Shown: positions 17,104 through 26,272, counted from the stretch's first letter. The stretch is DNA of 64,000 bases from Curtobacterium sp. MCBD17_035 (GCF_003234815.2 NZ_CP126279.1:1798001-1862000), one strand, 5' to 3'. Notes: generated from the letters alone by a model not told the origin. Made by a program: numbers and translations.

Positions 17104-18702
17104 TCAGGCGAGTTCGATGAGCTCCGCGTAGTCCTTGTTCCAGTGGTCCTCGACCCCGTCGGGCAGCAACAGCACCCGCTCCGGACTGAGGGCCTCGACC
17201 GCACCCGCGTCGTGGCTCACGAGCACGACGGCGCCCTCGTACCCCGCCAGTGCGCCGAGGATCTCCTCGCGCGATGCCGGGTCCAGGTTGTTCGTCGGCT
17301 CGTCGAGCAGGAGCACGTTCGCCCCGGACACGACGATCATCGCCAGCGACAGACGGGTCTTCTCGCCGCCCGAGAGCACGCCCGCCGGCTTGTAGCCGTC
17401 GTCCCCGGTGAACAGGAACGAACCGAGCACGCGTCGGGCCTCGGTCTCGGTGAGCGCCGGGGACGCCGAGACCATGTTCTCGATCACGGTCCGGTTGACG
17501 TCGATGTTCTCGTGCTCCTGCGCGTAGTAGCCGATGCGGAGGCCGTGGCCTGGCTGGACCTCGCCCGTGTCCGGGCGGTCGGCGCCCGCGAGGATGCGGA
17601 GCAGGGTGGTCTTGCCGGCACCGTTGAGGCCGAGGATGACGACCCGCGATCCCCGGTCGATCGCGAGGTCGACCCCGGCGAAGATCTCGAGCGACCCGTA
17701 CGACTTCGAGAGGCCTTCGGCCATCAGCGGCGTGCGCCCGCAGGCGACCGGCGTCGGGAACCGCAGCTTCGCCACGCGGTCCTGCTCGCGGACGTCCTCG
17801 AGCCCGGCCAGGAGCTTCTCGGCGCGCGCCACCATCTGATGGGCGGCCGCCGCCTTCGTCGCCTTGGCGCCGAACCGGGCGGCCTGCTTCTGCAGCTCCC
17901 CCGCTTTCTTCTCGGCGTTGGCGCGTTCCTTGCGGCGCCGTTCCTCGTCCGCGACGCGCTGGCGCTGGTAGTGCTTCCAGCCCATGTTGTAGATGTCGAT
18001 GACCTGGCGGTTCGCGTCGAGGTAGAAGACGCGGTTCACGACCTCGTCCACCAGTTCGACGTCGTGCGAGATGACGATCACACCGCCCGCGTACGTCTTG
18101 AGGTACTCCCGCAGCCAGACGACCGAGTCCGCGTCGAGGTGGTTCGTCGGCTCGTCGAGGATCATCGTGTCGGCCTCGGAGAACAGGATCCGCGCCAGTT
18201 CGATGCGCCGCCGCTGCCCGCCGGACAGCGTCTTCAGCTGCTGGTCGAGGATCCGGTCCGGCAGCGCCAGGTTCGACGCGATCGACGCCGCCTCCGCTTC
18301 GGCCGCGTACCCACCGAGCGCGGTGAAGCGGTCGTCGAGTCGCGCGTACTTGGCCATCGCCTTCTCGGCGACGGCCGGGTCGCTGCTCCCCATGTCGAGC
18401 GAGGCGGCGCGCAGTCCCTCGACGATCTCGCCGAGTCCACGGGCGTCGAGGATCCGCTTGCGCGCCGTGTCCTCGGGGTTGCCGGACCGCGGGTCCTGCG
18501 GCAGGTACCCGATCTCGCCCGAGCGGGTGATCTCGCCGCCGGTCGGCATGGTCTCGCCCGCCAGCGCCTTCGTCATCGTGGTCTTGCCGGCACCGTTCCG
18601 CCCGACCAACCCGATCTTGTCGCCCTTGTCGACGCGGAAGGTCACGCCCTCCATCAGGAGGCGCGCTCCGACGCGGATCTCGAGATCGTGCACGGCAAGC
18701 AC
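17104..18702 (-). CDS. ABC-F family ATPase (ribosome-associated type)
   Basis: A 532-residue protein with two ABC domains and no membrane part. Domain 1 has GRNGAGKTT, LSGGQRRR and MILDEPTNHLD; domain 2 has GLNGAGKTT, LSGGEKTR and LLLDEPTNNLD. They are joined by a linker of about 80 residues rich in Lys, Arg and Ala. It closely matches the layout of the mycobacterial Rv1473 group. ABC-F proteins act on the ribosome; some give antibiotic resistance, but no resistance claim can be made here. The GTG at 18702 gives the usual N-terminus (VLAVHDLEIRVGARLL), although neither a Shine-Dalgarno nor a -10 box clearly marks it. Confidence 0.88.
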   Translation of the reverse strand: MLAVHDLEIRVGARLLMEGVTFRVDKGDKIGLVGRNGAGKTTMTKALAGETMPTGGEITRSGEIGYLPQDPRSGNPEDTARKRILDARGLGEIVEGLRAASLDMGSSDPAVAEKAMAKYARLDDRFTALGGYAAEAEAASIASNLALPDRILDQQLKTLSGGQRRRIELARILFSEADTMILDEPTNHLDADSVVWLREYLKTYAGGVIVISHDVELVDEVVNRVFYLDANRQVIDIYNMGWKHYQRQRVADEERRRKERANAEKKAGELQKQAARFGAKATKAAAAHQMVARAEKLLAGLEDVREQDRVAKLRFPTPVACGRTPLMAEGLSKSYGSLEIFAGVDLAIDRGSRVVILGLNGAGKTTLLRILAGADRPDTGEVQPGHGLRIGYYAQEHENIDVNRTVIENMVSASPALTETEARRVLGSFLFTGDDGYKPAGVLSGGEKTRLSLAMIVVSGANVLLLDEPTNNLDPASREEILGALAGYEGAVVLVSHDAGAVEALSPERVLLLPDGVEDHWNKDYAELIELA

Positions 18703-18761
18703 AGCGGACGTCCAATCGGTTGGTGGGGTGGTCACAACGGTGTGCAGGCGGGGGTGGCCCG

Positions 18762-18767
18762 TAGGAT
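18762..18767 (+). promoter_or_regulatory. possible -10 box for bioY
   Basis: TAGGAT fits TANNNT and would give a leader of about 120 nt before bioY. There is no convincing -35 box and no recognisable BirA/BioQ operator. Confidence 0.3.
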
Positions 18768-18891
18768 CGAGGGGAACCCGGCTCCGGCGCCGCGCTCCCG
18801 CACACAGGAGCGGACCAAGGACGAGAACGCCCGCAGGCCATGGCGGATTCCGAGCGGCGCCCGCGACCACCGACCCATTCTAGGAGACTCC

Positions 18892-19512
18892 ATGACGAAC
18901 GCCGTTCCCGGCCGCGTCCACGCGGGCGCCAGCCGACCCGTGCTCGCGGACCGTATCCGCTCCCGCGGCCTCGCGACCGACGCGGCACTCGTCGCGGGCG
19001 GCGCGCTGTTCACCGCGGCCATGGCGCAGGTCGAGGTCCCGATGTGGCCGGTGCCCATCACCGGGCAGACGCTCGCCGTGGTGCTCGTCGGTGCGACCCT
19101 CGGCGCCCGCCGCGGTGCGATCTCGATGCTGCTCTACATGGTGGCCGGGCTCGCCGGAGCGCCGTTCTTCGCCGACATGACCGGTGGCCTGCACGCGCTC
19201 GCGGTGCCGAGCTTCGGGTACGTCATCGGCTTCGTCCCCAGCGCTGCCGCGATCGGGTGGCTTGCGCGCCGGAACTGGGACCGTCGCTTCGTCCGCGGCG
19301 TGATCGCCTTCACGCTCGCGAGCGCCATCCCCTTCGTGACCGGTCTGCCGTACCTGGCGGTGGTCCTCGGCCAGCTGGGTGCGCCGCACGACCTCGCTAC
19401 CGTGTTCCGCCTCGGACTCGCCCCGTTCGTCGTCGGTGGCATCGCCAAGGCGGTCATCGCCGCCGGCGTCCTCCCCCTGGCGTGGCGCGCCATCGGCCGC
19501 CGCTCCCGCTGA
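18892..19512 (+). CDS. bioY: biotin ECF transporter substrate-binding protein BioY
   Basis: A 206-residue, roughly six-helix membrane protein of the BioY family. The conserved parts are VPMWPVPITGQTLAVVLVGA, GLAGAPFFA near helix 3, and GYVIGFVPSAAAIGW. It captures biotin and normally works with the EcfA/EcfT (BioM/BioN) energising unit, which is not encoded next to it here, so it may share modules made elsewhere. The ATG at 18892 has AGGAG 6 nt upstream. It ends in a strong perfect palindrome that separates it from the suf operon. Confidence 0.9.
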   Translation: MTNAVPGRVHAGASRPVLADRIRSRGLATDAALVAGGALFTAAMAQVEVPMWPVPITGQTLAVVLVGATLGARRGAISMLLYMVAGLAGAPFFADMTGGLHALAVPSFGYVIGFVPSAAAIGWLARRNWDRRFVRGVIAFTLASAIPFVTGLPYLAVVLGQLGAPHDLATVFRLGLAPFVVGGIAKAVIAAGVLPLAWRAIGRRSR

Positions 19513-19526
19513 TCGGCCCGACACGG

Positions 19527-19572
19527 ACGGACGGGAGGCCCGGTACCAGCTGGTACCGGGCCTCCCGTCCGT
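19527..19572. terminator. perfect 46-bp palindrome, bidirectional terminator
   Basis: Two 23-nt arms (19527-19549 and 19550-19572) are exact reverse complements with no spacer, centred on CCAGCTGG. It lies between convergent bioY and sufT and would form a very stable hairpin in both transcripts. Confidence 0.85.
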
Positions 19573-19589
19573 TCGTATGTCGGCTGACG

Positions 19590-19919
19590 TCAGATGGCGA
19601 AGCCGAGCGCCCGCATCATCTCGCGACCGTCGTCGGTGATGCGCTCCGGCCCCCACGGCGGCATCCAGACCCAGTTGATGCGGAAGGCGTCGACGATGCC
19701 GTCGAGCGCGTTCGCGGTGTCGTTCTCGATGACGTCGGTGAGCGGGCACCCGGCGCTCGTGAGCGTCATGCTGATGATGAGGGCGTTCGCGTCGTCGTCC
19801 CACGCGAGGTCGTAGACCAGACCGAGGTCGACGACGTTGACGCCGAGCTCCGGGTCCGAGACCTCCTTGAGCGCCTCGGCGACCTCGTCGAACTTCTGCG
19901 GTGACAGTGTGGTGATCAT
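19590..19919 (-). CDS. sufT: metal-sulfur cluster biosynthetic factor (SufT/DUF59, MIP18 family)
   Basis: A 109-residue DUF59/MIP18 protein with the family patterns EVSDPELGVNVVDLGLVYDL and MTLTSAGCPLTDVIE, the latter holding the conserved Cys near residue 58. Members help maturation of Fe-S proteins. The ATG at 19919 overlaps the sufC stop by one base, making it the last gene of the suf operon. The C-terminal WMPPWGPERITDDGREMMRAL segment is typical of actinobacterial forms. Confidence 0.85.
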   Translation of the reverse strand: MITTLSPQKFDEVAEALKEVSDPELGVNVVDLGLVYDLAWDDDANALIISMTLTSAGCPLTDVIENDTANALDGIVDAFRINWVWMPPWGPERITDDGREMMRALGFAI

Positions 19920-20683
19920 CAGGCCCTCGCGGCGGCGGCGACGTAGCGGTCGTAGCCCTCGTTCTCGAGGCGCTCAGCGAGCTCTGGCCCGCCCTGTTCC
20001 GCCACCCTGCCCGCGACGAACACGTGCACGAAGTCGGGCTTGATGTACCGGAGGATGCGCGTGTAGTGCGTGATGAGCAGGACGCCCATGTCGGTCGCGG
20101 CCTTCGCGCGGTTGACGCCCTCCGAGACGATCTTCAGCGCGTCGACGTCGAGGCCGGAGTCGGTCTCGTCGAGCACGGCGAACTTCGGCTTGAGGAGCTC
20201 GAGCTGCATGATCTCGTGGCGCTTCTTCTCGCCGCCCGAGAAGCCCTCGTTCACGTTGCGCTCGGCGAAGGCGCTGTCCATCTTGAGGTCCGCCATGGAG
20301 CGACGGAGGTCGGACACCCAGCCGCGGAGCGCCGGAGCCTCACCGTCGATCGCCGTCTTCGCGGTGCGCAGGAAGTTCGACACCGTGACACCGGGGATCT
20401 CGACGGGGTACTGCATGGCGAGGAACAGACCGGCGCGAGCACGCTCGTCCACGCTCATCTCGAGGACCTCCTGCCCGTCGAGGAGGATCGAGCCTCCGTC
20501 GACGTTGTAGCGGGGGTGGCCGGCGATCGTGTAGGCGAGCGTCGACTTGCCGGATCCGTTCGGACCCATGATCGCGTGGATCTCGCCCTCGTTGATGGTG
20601 AGGTCGACGCCCTTGAGGATCTCCTTCTTGCCCTGATCGGTGTCGATCGAGACCTGGAGACCGCGGATTTCGAGAGTGGACAT
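19919..20683 (-). CDS. sufC: Fe-S cluster assembly ATPase SufC
   Basis: A 254-residue ABC ATPase. Walker A is GPNGSGKST, the signature is FSGGEKKRHEIMQ (the SufC type), and Walker B is FAVLDETDSGLDVDAL. It powers the SufBCD scaffold during cluster assembly in the cytoplasm. The ATG at 20683 has GAAGGAAC 5 nt upstream. It is 17 bp downstream of the Rieske gene in the same operon. Confidence 0.95.
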   Translation of the reverse strand: MSTLEIRGLQVSIDTDQGKKEILKGVDLTINEGEIHAIMGPNGSGKSTLAYTIAGHPRYNVDGGSILLDGQEVLEMSVDERARAGLFLAMQYPVEIPGVTVSNFLRTAKTAIDGEAPALRGWVSDLRRSMADLKMDSAFAERNVNEGFSGGEKKRHEIMQLELLKPKFAVLDETDSGLDVDALKIVSEGVNRAKAATDMGVLLITHYTRILRYIKPDFVHVFVAGRVAEQGGPELAERLENEGYDRYVAAAARA

Positions 20684-20700
20684 GCGTGTTCCTTCGGTGG

Positions 20701-21027
20701 TCAGTTGTCGGCGCGGACGTCGGACGTGTCGACGTACACGTCGCCGTCGATGATCGAGACCCGGTAGACGGGCACCGGTTCGTACGCCGGGAAGTTGAGG
20801 GGCTTGCCGCTGGTGAGCTCGAACTTCGAGCCATGGGCCCAGCACTCGAGCGCGCCGTCCTCGACGAAGCCCTCGGACAGCGAGATGTCGCCGTGCGTGC
20901 AGGTGTCACCGATGGCGTGCACGGTGCCCGCCGAGTCCTTGACGACGGCGACGGGAGCGCCGTCGACGACGACCCGCATCGGGCTGTCGACCGCGATCTC
21001 CGACTCGGAGCAGACCTTCGTGGCCAT
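20701..21027 (-). CDS. Rieske-type [2Fe-2S] ferredoxin within the suf operon
   Basis: A 108-residue Rieske ferredoxin. The cluster ligands are Cys-His in CTHGD (about residues 43-45) and Cys-His in CWAHGS (about 62-65), the ligand pairs of dioxygenase-type ferredoxins. It may carry electrons for Suf assembly or be a client of it. The same gene is commonly found between sufD and sufC in related actinobacteria. The ATG at 21027 overlaps the sufD stop (TGATG). Confidence 0.88.
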   Translation of the reverse strand: MATKVCSESEIAVDSPMRVVVDGAPVAVVKDSAGTVHAIGDTCTHGDISLSEGFVEDGALECWAHGSKFELTSGKPLNFPAYEPVPVYRVSIIDGDVYVDTSDVRADN

Positions 21028-22280
21028 CAGGCGAGGTCCCCGTGCTCCGTGCGGCCGCCGGCGAGCTCCTGTTCGATGGCGCGGACGAGGCGTTCCTCGA
21101 GGTCGGGGTCCCCGATCTTCTGCACGACGTCGACGAGGAACCCGAGCACGACGAGGCGGCGGGCCTCGTCCTCGGTGATCCCGCGGGACTGCAGGTAGAA
21201 CAGGTGCTCGTCGTCGAAGCGTCCCGTGGCGCTCGCGTGCCCGGCGCCCTGGATGTCGCCGGTCTCGATCTCGAGGTTCGGGATGCTGTCGGCCCGCGTG
21301 CCCTCGGAGAGCACGAGGTTGCGGTTCTGCTCGTAGCTGTCGGTGCCCGCGGCGGGACGCCCGATGAGCACGTCGCCGATCCAGACGGTGTGCGCGCCCT
21401 CGCCCTGCAACGCGCCCTTGTAGTTGACGCGGCTCCGGGTGTTCGGGGCGTCGTGGTTCACGTACACCTGCTGCTCGATGTACTGCCCGGCGTCGGCGAA
21501 GTAGACGCCGTACATCTCGGTGTCGCCGCCCTGCGCACCGAGGCGCGTCGACGGGTTGATCCGGACCACGTCCCCGCCGAGCGAGACGACCACGTGCTTG
21601 AGGAAGGCGTCGCGCCCGACCTGGGCGAAGTGGGTCCCGACGTGGACGGCGTCGTCGTCCCAGTCCTGCACGGCGACGACGGTGAGCCGCGCGCCGTCCT
21701 CGACCACGATCTCGACGTTCTCGCTGAGGAGCGCCGAGCCCGTGCTGTTCACGATGACGATGCCCGTGCTGTTCGCCTCGGCGGTGATCACCGTGTGGGC
21801 CGCGCGGGGCTCCGAGCCCATCGCCGACCGCGTGATCGTGACGTGCCCCGGCTCGTCGCCACGCACCGTGATCGCGAGCACCGCGTCGCGTGCACTCCAC
21901 GCCGCCGCGGACGCCCGGTCCTCCGGGAGACCCGCGCTGCCGACCCGCTCGTCGTCGCTCCGGACCCAGTCGATGTGTGTCCCGCCCGACTCGCGGGCGA
22001 GGAAGGGGTACGCCGCACCGTCGAGATCACCGTCGAGGAGCGGCCGGATCTTCGCGAGGGGTGCGAACTTCCAGTTGACCTCGCGACCGGTGACCGCCGG
22101 GAACGCGTCGACGTCTGCCGACGCGAACCGCTCGGACCGCGTCTGCACCGGGACGCGCGTGTCCCACCCGCCGTCGGAGTGGGCTCGCGCTCCGTGTTGT
22201 TCGGTCCCGCCCGCAGGCTCGACCGGCTGGTCGATACGCGGCTGCACGTCGGTCTGGGGCTGGGGGCTGGTGGCGGACAT
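21027..22280 (-). CDS. sufD: Fe-S cluster assembly protein SufD
   Basis: A 417-residue SufB/SufD-family beta-helix protein. The conserved C-terminal half includes SRVNYKGALQGEGAHTVWIG, YEQNRNLVLSEGTRADSIPN and GHASATGRFDDEHLFYLQSR. SufD pairs with SufB and SufC in the scaffold complex. The N-terminal 45 residues are Gln/Pro/Gly-rich and poorly conserved. The ATG at 22280 directly follows the sufB stop (TAGATG), so the two are coupled. Confidence 0.93.
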   Translation of the reverse strand: MSATSPQPQTDVQPRIDQPVEPAGGTEQHGARAHSDGGWDTRVPVQTRSERFASADVDAFPAVTGREVNWKFAPLAKIRPLLDGDLDGAAYPFLARESGGTHIDWVRSDDERVGSAGLPEDRASAAAWSARDAVLAITVRGDEPGHVTITRSAMGSEPRAAHTVITAEANSTGIVIVNSTGSALLSENVEIVVEDGARLTVVAVQDWDDDAVHVGTHFAQVGRDAFLKHVVVSLGGDVVRINPSTRLGAQGGDTEMYGVYFADAGQYIEQQVYVNHDAPNTRSRVNYKGALQGEGAHTVWIGDVLIGRPAAGTDSYEQNRNLVLSEGTRADSIPNLEIETGDIQGAGHASATGRFDDEHLFYLQSRGITEDEARRLVVLGFLVDVVQKIGDPDLEERLVRAIEQELAGGRTEHGDLA

Positions 22281-23699
22281 CTAGCCGACGGATCCTTCCA
22301 TGCTCATCTCGATGAGCTTGTTGAGTTCGAGCGCGTACTCCATCGGGAGCTCCCGGGCGATCGGTTCGATGAAGCCACGGACGATCATCGCCATCGCCTC
22401 GTCCTCGGGCAGGCCCCGCGACATGAGGTAGAACAGCTGCTCCTCGCTGACGCGCGACACCGTGGCCTCGTGACCGAGCTGGACGTCGTCCACCCGGATG
22501 TCGATCGCCGGGTACGTATCCGACCGCGACACCGTGTCCACGAGCAGCGCGTCGCAGCGGACCGTGTTGGCGGCATGATGGGCGTCCGGATCGACCCGGA
22601 CCTCACCGCGGTAGCCCGCGCGGCCCCCACCGCGGGCGATCGACTTCGAGACGATCGACGACGTGGTGTACGGCGCCATGTGGATCATCTTCGCGCCGGC
22701 GTCCTGGTGCTGACCCGGACCCGCGAACGCGACCGAGAGGGTCTCGCCCTTGGCGTGTTCACCGGCCAGGTAGATCGACGGGTACTTCATCGTGACCTTC
22801 GAGCCGATGTTCCCGTCGATCCACTCCATCGTCGCGCCCTCGTGGGCGATCGCACGCTTCGTGACGAGGTTGTAGACGTTGCTCGACCAGTTCTGGATCG
22901 TCGTGTAGCGCACGCGCGCGTTCTTCTTGACGATGATCTCGACGACCGCCGAGTGCAGCGAGTCCGACTTGTAGATCGGGGCCGTGCAGCCCTCGATGTA
23001 GTGCACGTACGAGTCCTCGTCCGCGATGATCAGGGTCCGCTCGAACTGGCCCATGTTCTCGGTGTTGATCCGGAAGTACGCCTGCAGCGGGATCTCGACG
23101 TGGACGCCCTTCGGGACGTAGACGAACGAACCGCCCGACCAGACGGCCGTGTTCAGCGCCGCGAACTTGTTGTCGCCGGCCGGGATCACGGTGCCGAAGT
23201 ACTCCTCGAAGAACTCGGGGTGTTCGCGGAGCGCCGTGTCCGTGTCCATGAAGATCACGCCCTGGGCCTCGAGGTCCTCGCGGATCTGGTGGTAGACGAC
23301 CTCGGACTCGTACTGAGCCGCGACGCCCGCCACGAGACGCTGCCGCTCGGCCTCGGGGATGCCCAGGCGCTCGTACGTGTTGCGGATGTCCTCGGGGAGG
23401 TCCTCCCACGACTGCGCCTGCTTCTCGGTCGAGCGCACGAAGTACTTGATGTTGTCGAAGTCGATCCCGGTGAGGTCCGCGCCCCACGTCGGCATCGGCT
23501 TGCGGCCGAAGAGCTGCAGGCCCTTGAGCCGGTTCTTGAGCATCCACTCGGGCTCGGACTTGAGCCGGGAGATGTCGGTGACCACCTCTTCGGAGAGACC
23601 ACGGCGGGCGGAGGCGCCAGCGGCGTCGGGGTCGGCCCAGCCGAACTCGTACTGGCCGAGCCCTTCGAGCTCGGGACGGTCGATGAGCACGTCGGACAT
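22281..23699 (-). CDS. sufB: Fe-S cluster assembly protein SufB
   Basis: A 472-residue SufB, the usual length. Conserved signatures include [38 protein letters not shown], and the C-terminal [20 protein letters not shown]. It is the first gene of sufB-sufD-Rieske-sufC-sufT. The ATG at 23699 has GAGGGAGA 3-5 nt upstream. No sufR repressor gene precedes it, and no cysteine desulfurase (SufS) or SufU is in the operon, so these must be elsewhere. Confidence 0.95.
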   Translation of the reverse strand: MSDVLIDRPELEGLGQYEFGWADPDAAGASARRGLSEEVVTDISRLKSEPEWMLKNRLKGLQLFGRKPMPTWGADLTGIDFDNIKYFVRSTEKQAQSWEDLPEDIRNTYERLGIPEAERQRLVAGVAAQYESEVVYHQIREDLEAQGVIFMDTDTALREHPEFFEEYFGTVIPAGDNKFAALNTAVWSGGSFVYVPKGVHVEIPLQAYFRINTENMGQFERTLIIADEDSYVHYIEGCTAPIYKSDSLHSAVVEIIVKKNARVRYTTIQNWSSNVYNLVTKRAIAHEGATMEWIDGNIGSKVTMKYPSIYLAGEHAKGETLSVAFAGPGQHQDAGAKMIHMAPYTTSSIVSKSIARGGGRAGYRGEVRVDPDAHHAANTVRCDALLVDTVSRSDTYPAIDIRVDDVQLGHEATVSRVSEEQLFYLMSRGLPEDEAMAMIVRGFIEPIARELPMEYALELNKLIEMSMEGSVG

Positions 23700-24002
23700 G
23701 GTCTCCCTCTATCTCTCTTCGGGCCGTTCGGTCCGTTGGACGACAACGCCGGGGTCTCCGGCACCATTCCTCGGACGCCGTCCGCGGTACCGGCCGTCTG
23801 ACGATGGTCGCACCGGCTCCGGCCATCAGCGACGATGTGCGGCGGTTTCGAAGCCCGGAGTCAACTTCCAGCGCTCCGCTGAATACACTTGACTGCTCCG
23901 TCCCCGTCCGCCGGCCCCTGCGGGCCGACCCGCGGGGCCGTCGTGCCGAACCCGCTGAGTCTACAGGTTCGACCCCCGGAACAACAGGAAGGCACCCACT
24001 CC
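23700..24002. other. intergenic region between sufB and ctaA with a 36-bp imperfect inverted repeat
   Basis: No gene is seen in these 303 bases. An outer repeat AGTCAA (23859-23864) / TTGACT (23889-23894) encloses an inner repeat CAGCG (23869-23873) / CGCTG (23877-23881) with nearly the same centre (about 23876). It lies about 160 bp before sufB and about 110 bp before ctaA, so it could be an operator for either. No convincing -10 box for sufB was found. Confidence 0.5.
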
Positions 24003-24962
24003 GTGACACGCGTCGGGACCCCGATCGACCGATCCACGCCGACCCGGTGGTGGGGGCTCCCCCGCACGGTCGACGCACGGGTCGTCGTCCTGGCCTGGGC
24101 GTCGTTCGTGATCGAGGTCGTGCTCATCGGCACAGGCGGGCTCGTCCGCCTCACCGCGTCCGGACTCGGCTGCCCGACGTGGCCCGAATGCACGAGCGGC
24201 TCCTTCGTCACGACACCCGAGATGGGCCTCCACGGGGTCATCGAGTTCGGCAACCGGCTCCTGACGTTCGTGCTCGTCGTGATCGCGATCGCCATGTTCC
24301 TCGCCGTCGTGCGACTCCGACGCACGCGGCCCGAGCTCTTCTGGCTCGCGTTCGCCCAGGGCGCGAGCATCCCCCTCCAGGCCGTGGTCGGCGGCATCAG
24401 CGTGCTGACGAACCTCAACCCGTACGTCGTCGGTCTGCACTTCGTCATCTCGACCGCGCTCGTGTCCATCACGGCCCGCCTCGTCTACCGCTCCCTCAAC
24501 GGTCCGGGGCGCCCCGGCACACTCGTCCCCCGCTGGTACCGGACGGTCGTGGAGGCCCTCATGGGCGCCGTCGCGGTGACGGTCCTGCTCGGGATCCTCA
24601 CGACGGGATCGGGGCCGCACGCCGGCGCGGGCGAGTCGGTGCAGGGCGGCAAGCTCGTCCGGACGGGCTTCGACCCGGCGGTCATCGAGGACCTCCACGC
24701 GGTCCCCGCCTTCGCGGTCTTCGCGTTGACGCTGGTCCTGCTCGTCGCCGCGGTGCGACTCCGCATCTCGAGCCGCTGGGTGCTGCTCCTGCTCGTCGTC
24801 GAGTTCGTGCAGATCGCCGTCGGCATCACGCAGGCCCGCAGCGCGCTCCCCGTCGGTCTCGTCGGGACCCACATGGTCCTGGCCGGGTTGCTCGTGGGTG
24901 CCACGACCGCGGTGTCGCTGTCCTCGCACCCGAGCGCTGGCCGGGACGCCGTCCGGTCCTGA
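24003..24962 (+). CDS. ctaA: heme A synthase (COX15/CtaA family)
   Basis: A 319-residue polytopic membrane protein with about eight helices. Family marks are GGLVRLTASGLGCPTWPECT near the N-terminus, the heme-ligand His segments HGVIEFGNRLLTF and LHFVISTALV, and in the second half EDLHAVPAFAVFAL and GTHMVLAGLLVG. It oxidises heme O to heme A for cytochrome oxidase. The GTG at 24003 has AGGAAGG about 10 nt upstream. It is convergent with ctaB, which makes heme O. Confidence 0.93.
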   Translation: MTRVGTPIDRSTPTRWWGLPRTVDARVVVLAWASFVIEVVLIGTGGLVRLTASGLGCPTWPECTSGSFVTTPEMGLHGVIEFGNRLLTFVLVVIAIAMFLAVVRLRRTRPELFWLAFAQGASIPLQAVVGGISVLTNLNPYVVGLHFVISTALVSITARLVYRSLNGPGRPGTLVPRWYRTVVEALMGAVAVTVLLGILTTGSGPHAGAGESVQGGKLVRTGFDPAVIEDLHAVPAFAVFALTLVLLVAAVRLRISSRWVLLLLVVEFVQIAVGITQARSALPVGLVGTHMVLAGLLVGATTAVSLSSHPSAGRDAVRS

Positions 24963-25226
24963 GCGCCGGCACCGGCTGCGCTGCGCCCCGGCCCGGAGGC
25001 CCGCTGGCAGCTGAGCGGTGCGAGCGGACGACCCGCCTCCCGGCCGCCACGCCGGACTGGAGGCGCACTGCCAGCCGGTCCCGCGCCTCCCGTCGGCTGC
25101 GCCACGCGCGGCGGGACGGGGGCTGCCAGCCGGTGGCGGTCCTCCCGGATGTACCGGCGGCGTCGGGCGACCGCGCCCCGCGTCGCTCGGACCGCTACCG
25201 CGTCAGGGCGTTCTGCATCCGGACCG
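24963..25226. other. repeat-rich intergenic region between ctaA and ctaB
   Basis: No gene is seen. The segment holds several related GC-rich pieces: CTGCCAGCCGGT occurs twice (near 25068 and 25124) with a degenerate inverse copy (GCTGGCAGCTG near 25003), and GCCTCCCG / GGAGGCG blocks can pair as hairpins. It probably works as a transcription-ending zone for the two convergent genes. The last part carries a duplicate of the ctaB 3' end. Confidence 0.5.
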
Positions 25227-25249
25227 CTACCGCGTCAGGGCGTTCTGCA
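25188..25249. repeat. 30-bp direct duplication of the ctaB 3' end (period 32)
   Basis: Bases 25188-25217 and 25220-25249 are identical over 30 bp. The right copy contains the last ctaB codons and its stop; the left copy lies downstream of the stop. Confidence 0.92.
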
Positions 25250-26162
25250 GGAGCGGATCGATGCCCACCGCCAGGAACAGGAGCGTCAGGTAGATGATCG
25301 AACTCCGGAACACGCGCATCGGGTGCACCTGCTCGACGTGCTGGATCGCCCGGCCGTACAGCTGGTGGGACTCGACGACGAACCACGCGCCGGCCGCGAG
25401 GGCGACGACCGTGTACAGGACGCCCATGTGCGCCACGGGCACGAGCATCACCGAGCAGACGACGGTCGCCCAGGCGTAGAGCACGACCTGCAGCCCGACG
25501 ACCGTGCGCCCGCGGACGACCGCGAGCATCGGCACGCGCGCCGCGGCGTAGTCGTCGCGGTACTTCATCGAGAGCGGCCAGTAGTGCGGCGGCGTCCAGA
25601 GGAAGATGACGCCGAACAGGATGACCGGTGCCCAGCTGAGCGAGTCCGTCACCGCTGCCCAGCCGATGAGCACCGGCATGCAGCCCGCGACGCCGCCCCA
25701 GACGATGTTCTGCGGCGTCCGACGCTTGAGCCAGAGCGTGTAGAACACGACGTACAGCAGGATCGCCCCGACGCTGAGCGCCGCCGCGAGCCAGTTCACC
25801 AGGAGCCCGAGCTCGAGCGTCGACGCGATCGAGAGCGCCCACGAGAAGACGAGGGCCTCGCGGTCCGAGACCGCACCGGTGACGAGCGGACGGTCGCTCG
25901 TGCGCTTCATGACCCTGTCGATGTCGCGGTCGATGTAGCAGTTGAACGCCGAGGCGCCGCCGGCGGACATCGCGCCCCCGATGAGCGTCCACAGGACCAG
26001 CCAGAGGTCCGGCACACCGCGAGCCGCCAGGAACATCGTCGGCGCGGTGGTGACGAGCAACAGCTCCATCACGCGCGGCTTGGTCAGGGCGACGTAGGCG
26101 CGCAGTTTGCGGACGAGTGTCGGTTGGACGATCTCGGGCCGGGTCACGACGGCTGTCGGCAT
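25227..26162 (-). CDS. ctaB: heme O synthase (protoheme IX farnesyltransferase)
   Basis: A 311-residue UbiA-superfamily prenyltransferase with about nine helices. The first Asp-rich motif is [20 protein letters not shown] and the second is [20 protein letters not shown], which bind the farnesyl diphosphate Mg ions. It converts heme B to heme O, the CtaA substrate. The ATG at 26162 has GAGGTT 3-5 nt upstream. Longer upstream frames run through the 24-bp duplication at 26225 and are not favoured. Its last nine codons are duplicated downstream. Confidence 0.95.
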   Translation of the reverse strand: MPTAVVTRPEIVQPTLVRKLRAYVALTKPRVMELLLVTTAPTMFLAARGVPDLWLVLWTLIGGAMSAGGASAFNCYIDRDIDRVMKRTSDRPLVTGAVSDREALVFSWALSIASTLELGLLVNWLAAALSVGAILLYVVFYTLWLKRRTPQNIVWGGVAGCMPVLIGWAAVTDSLSWAPVILFGVIFLWTPPHYWPLSMKYRDDYAAARVPMLAVVRGRTVVGLQVVLYAWATVVCSVMLVPVAHMGVLYTVVALAAGAWFVVESHQLYGRAIQHVEQVHPMRVFRSSIIYLTLLFLAVGIDPLLQNALTR

Positions 26163-26224
26163 GGAACCTCTGTCTCGGGGAGTGGGCACCCGCGTCGGAG
26201 ACCGGGCCGCCTCCCACTTTACGT

Positions 26225-26272
26225 GATGGTCCCCGCGGGCACGCTCGCGATGGTCCCCGCGGGCACGCTCGC
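26225..26272. repeat. 24-bp perfect tandem duplication
   Basis: Bases 26225-26248 and 26249-26272 are identical (unit begins GATGGTCCCCGCGGG). It is non-coding and lies about 60 bp upstream of ctaB. Confidence 0.92.

Noticed and set aside
17104..18702. Antibiotic-resistance determinant of the ABC-F type
   Set aside because: The protein matches the broadly conserved actinobacterial housekeeping-like group and lacks any leader-peptide attenuator; resistance cannot be inferred.
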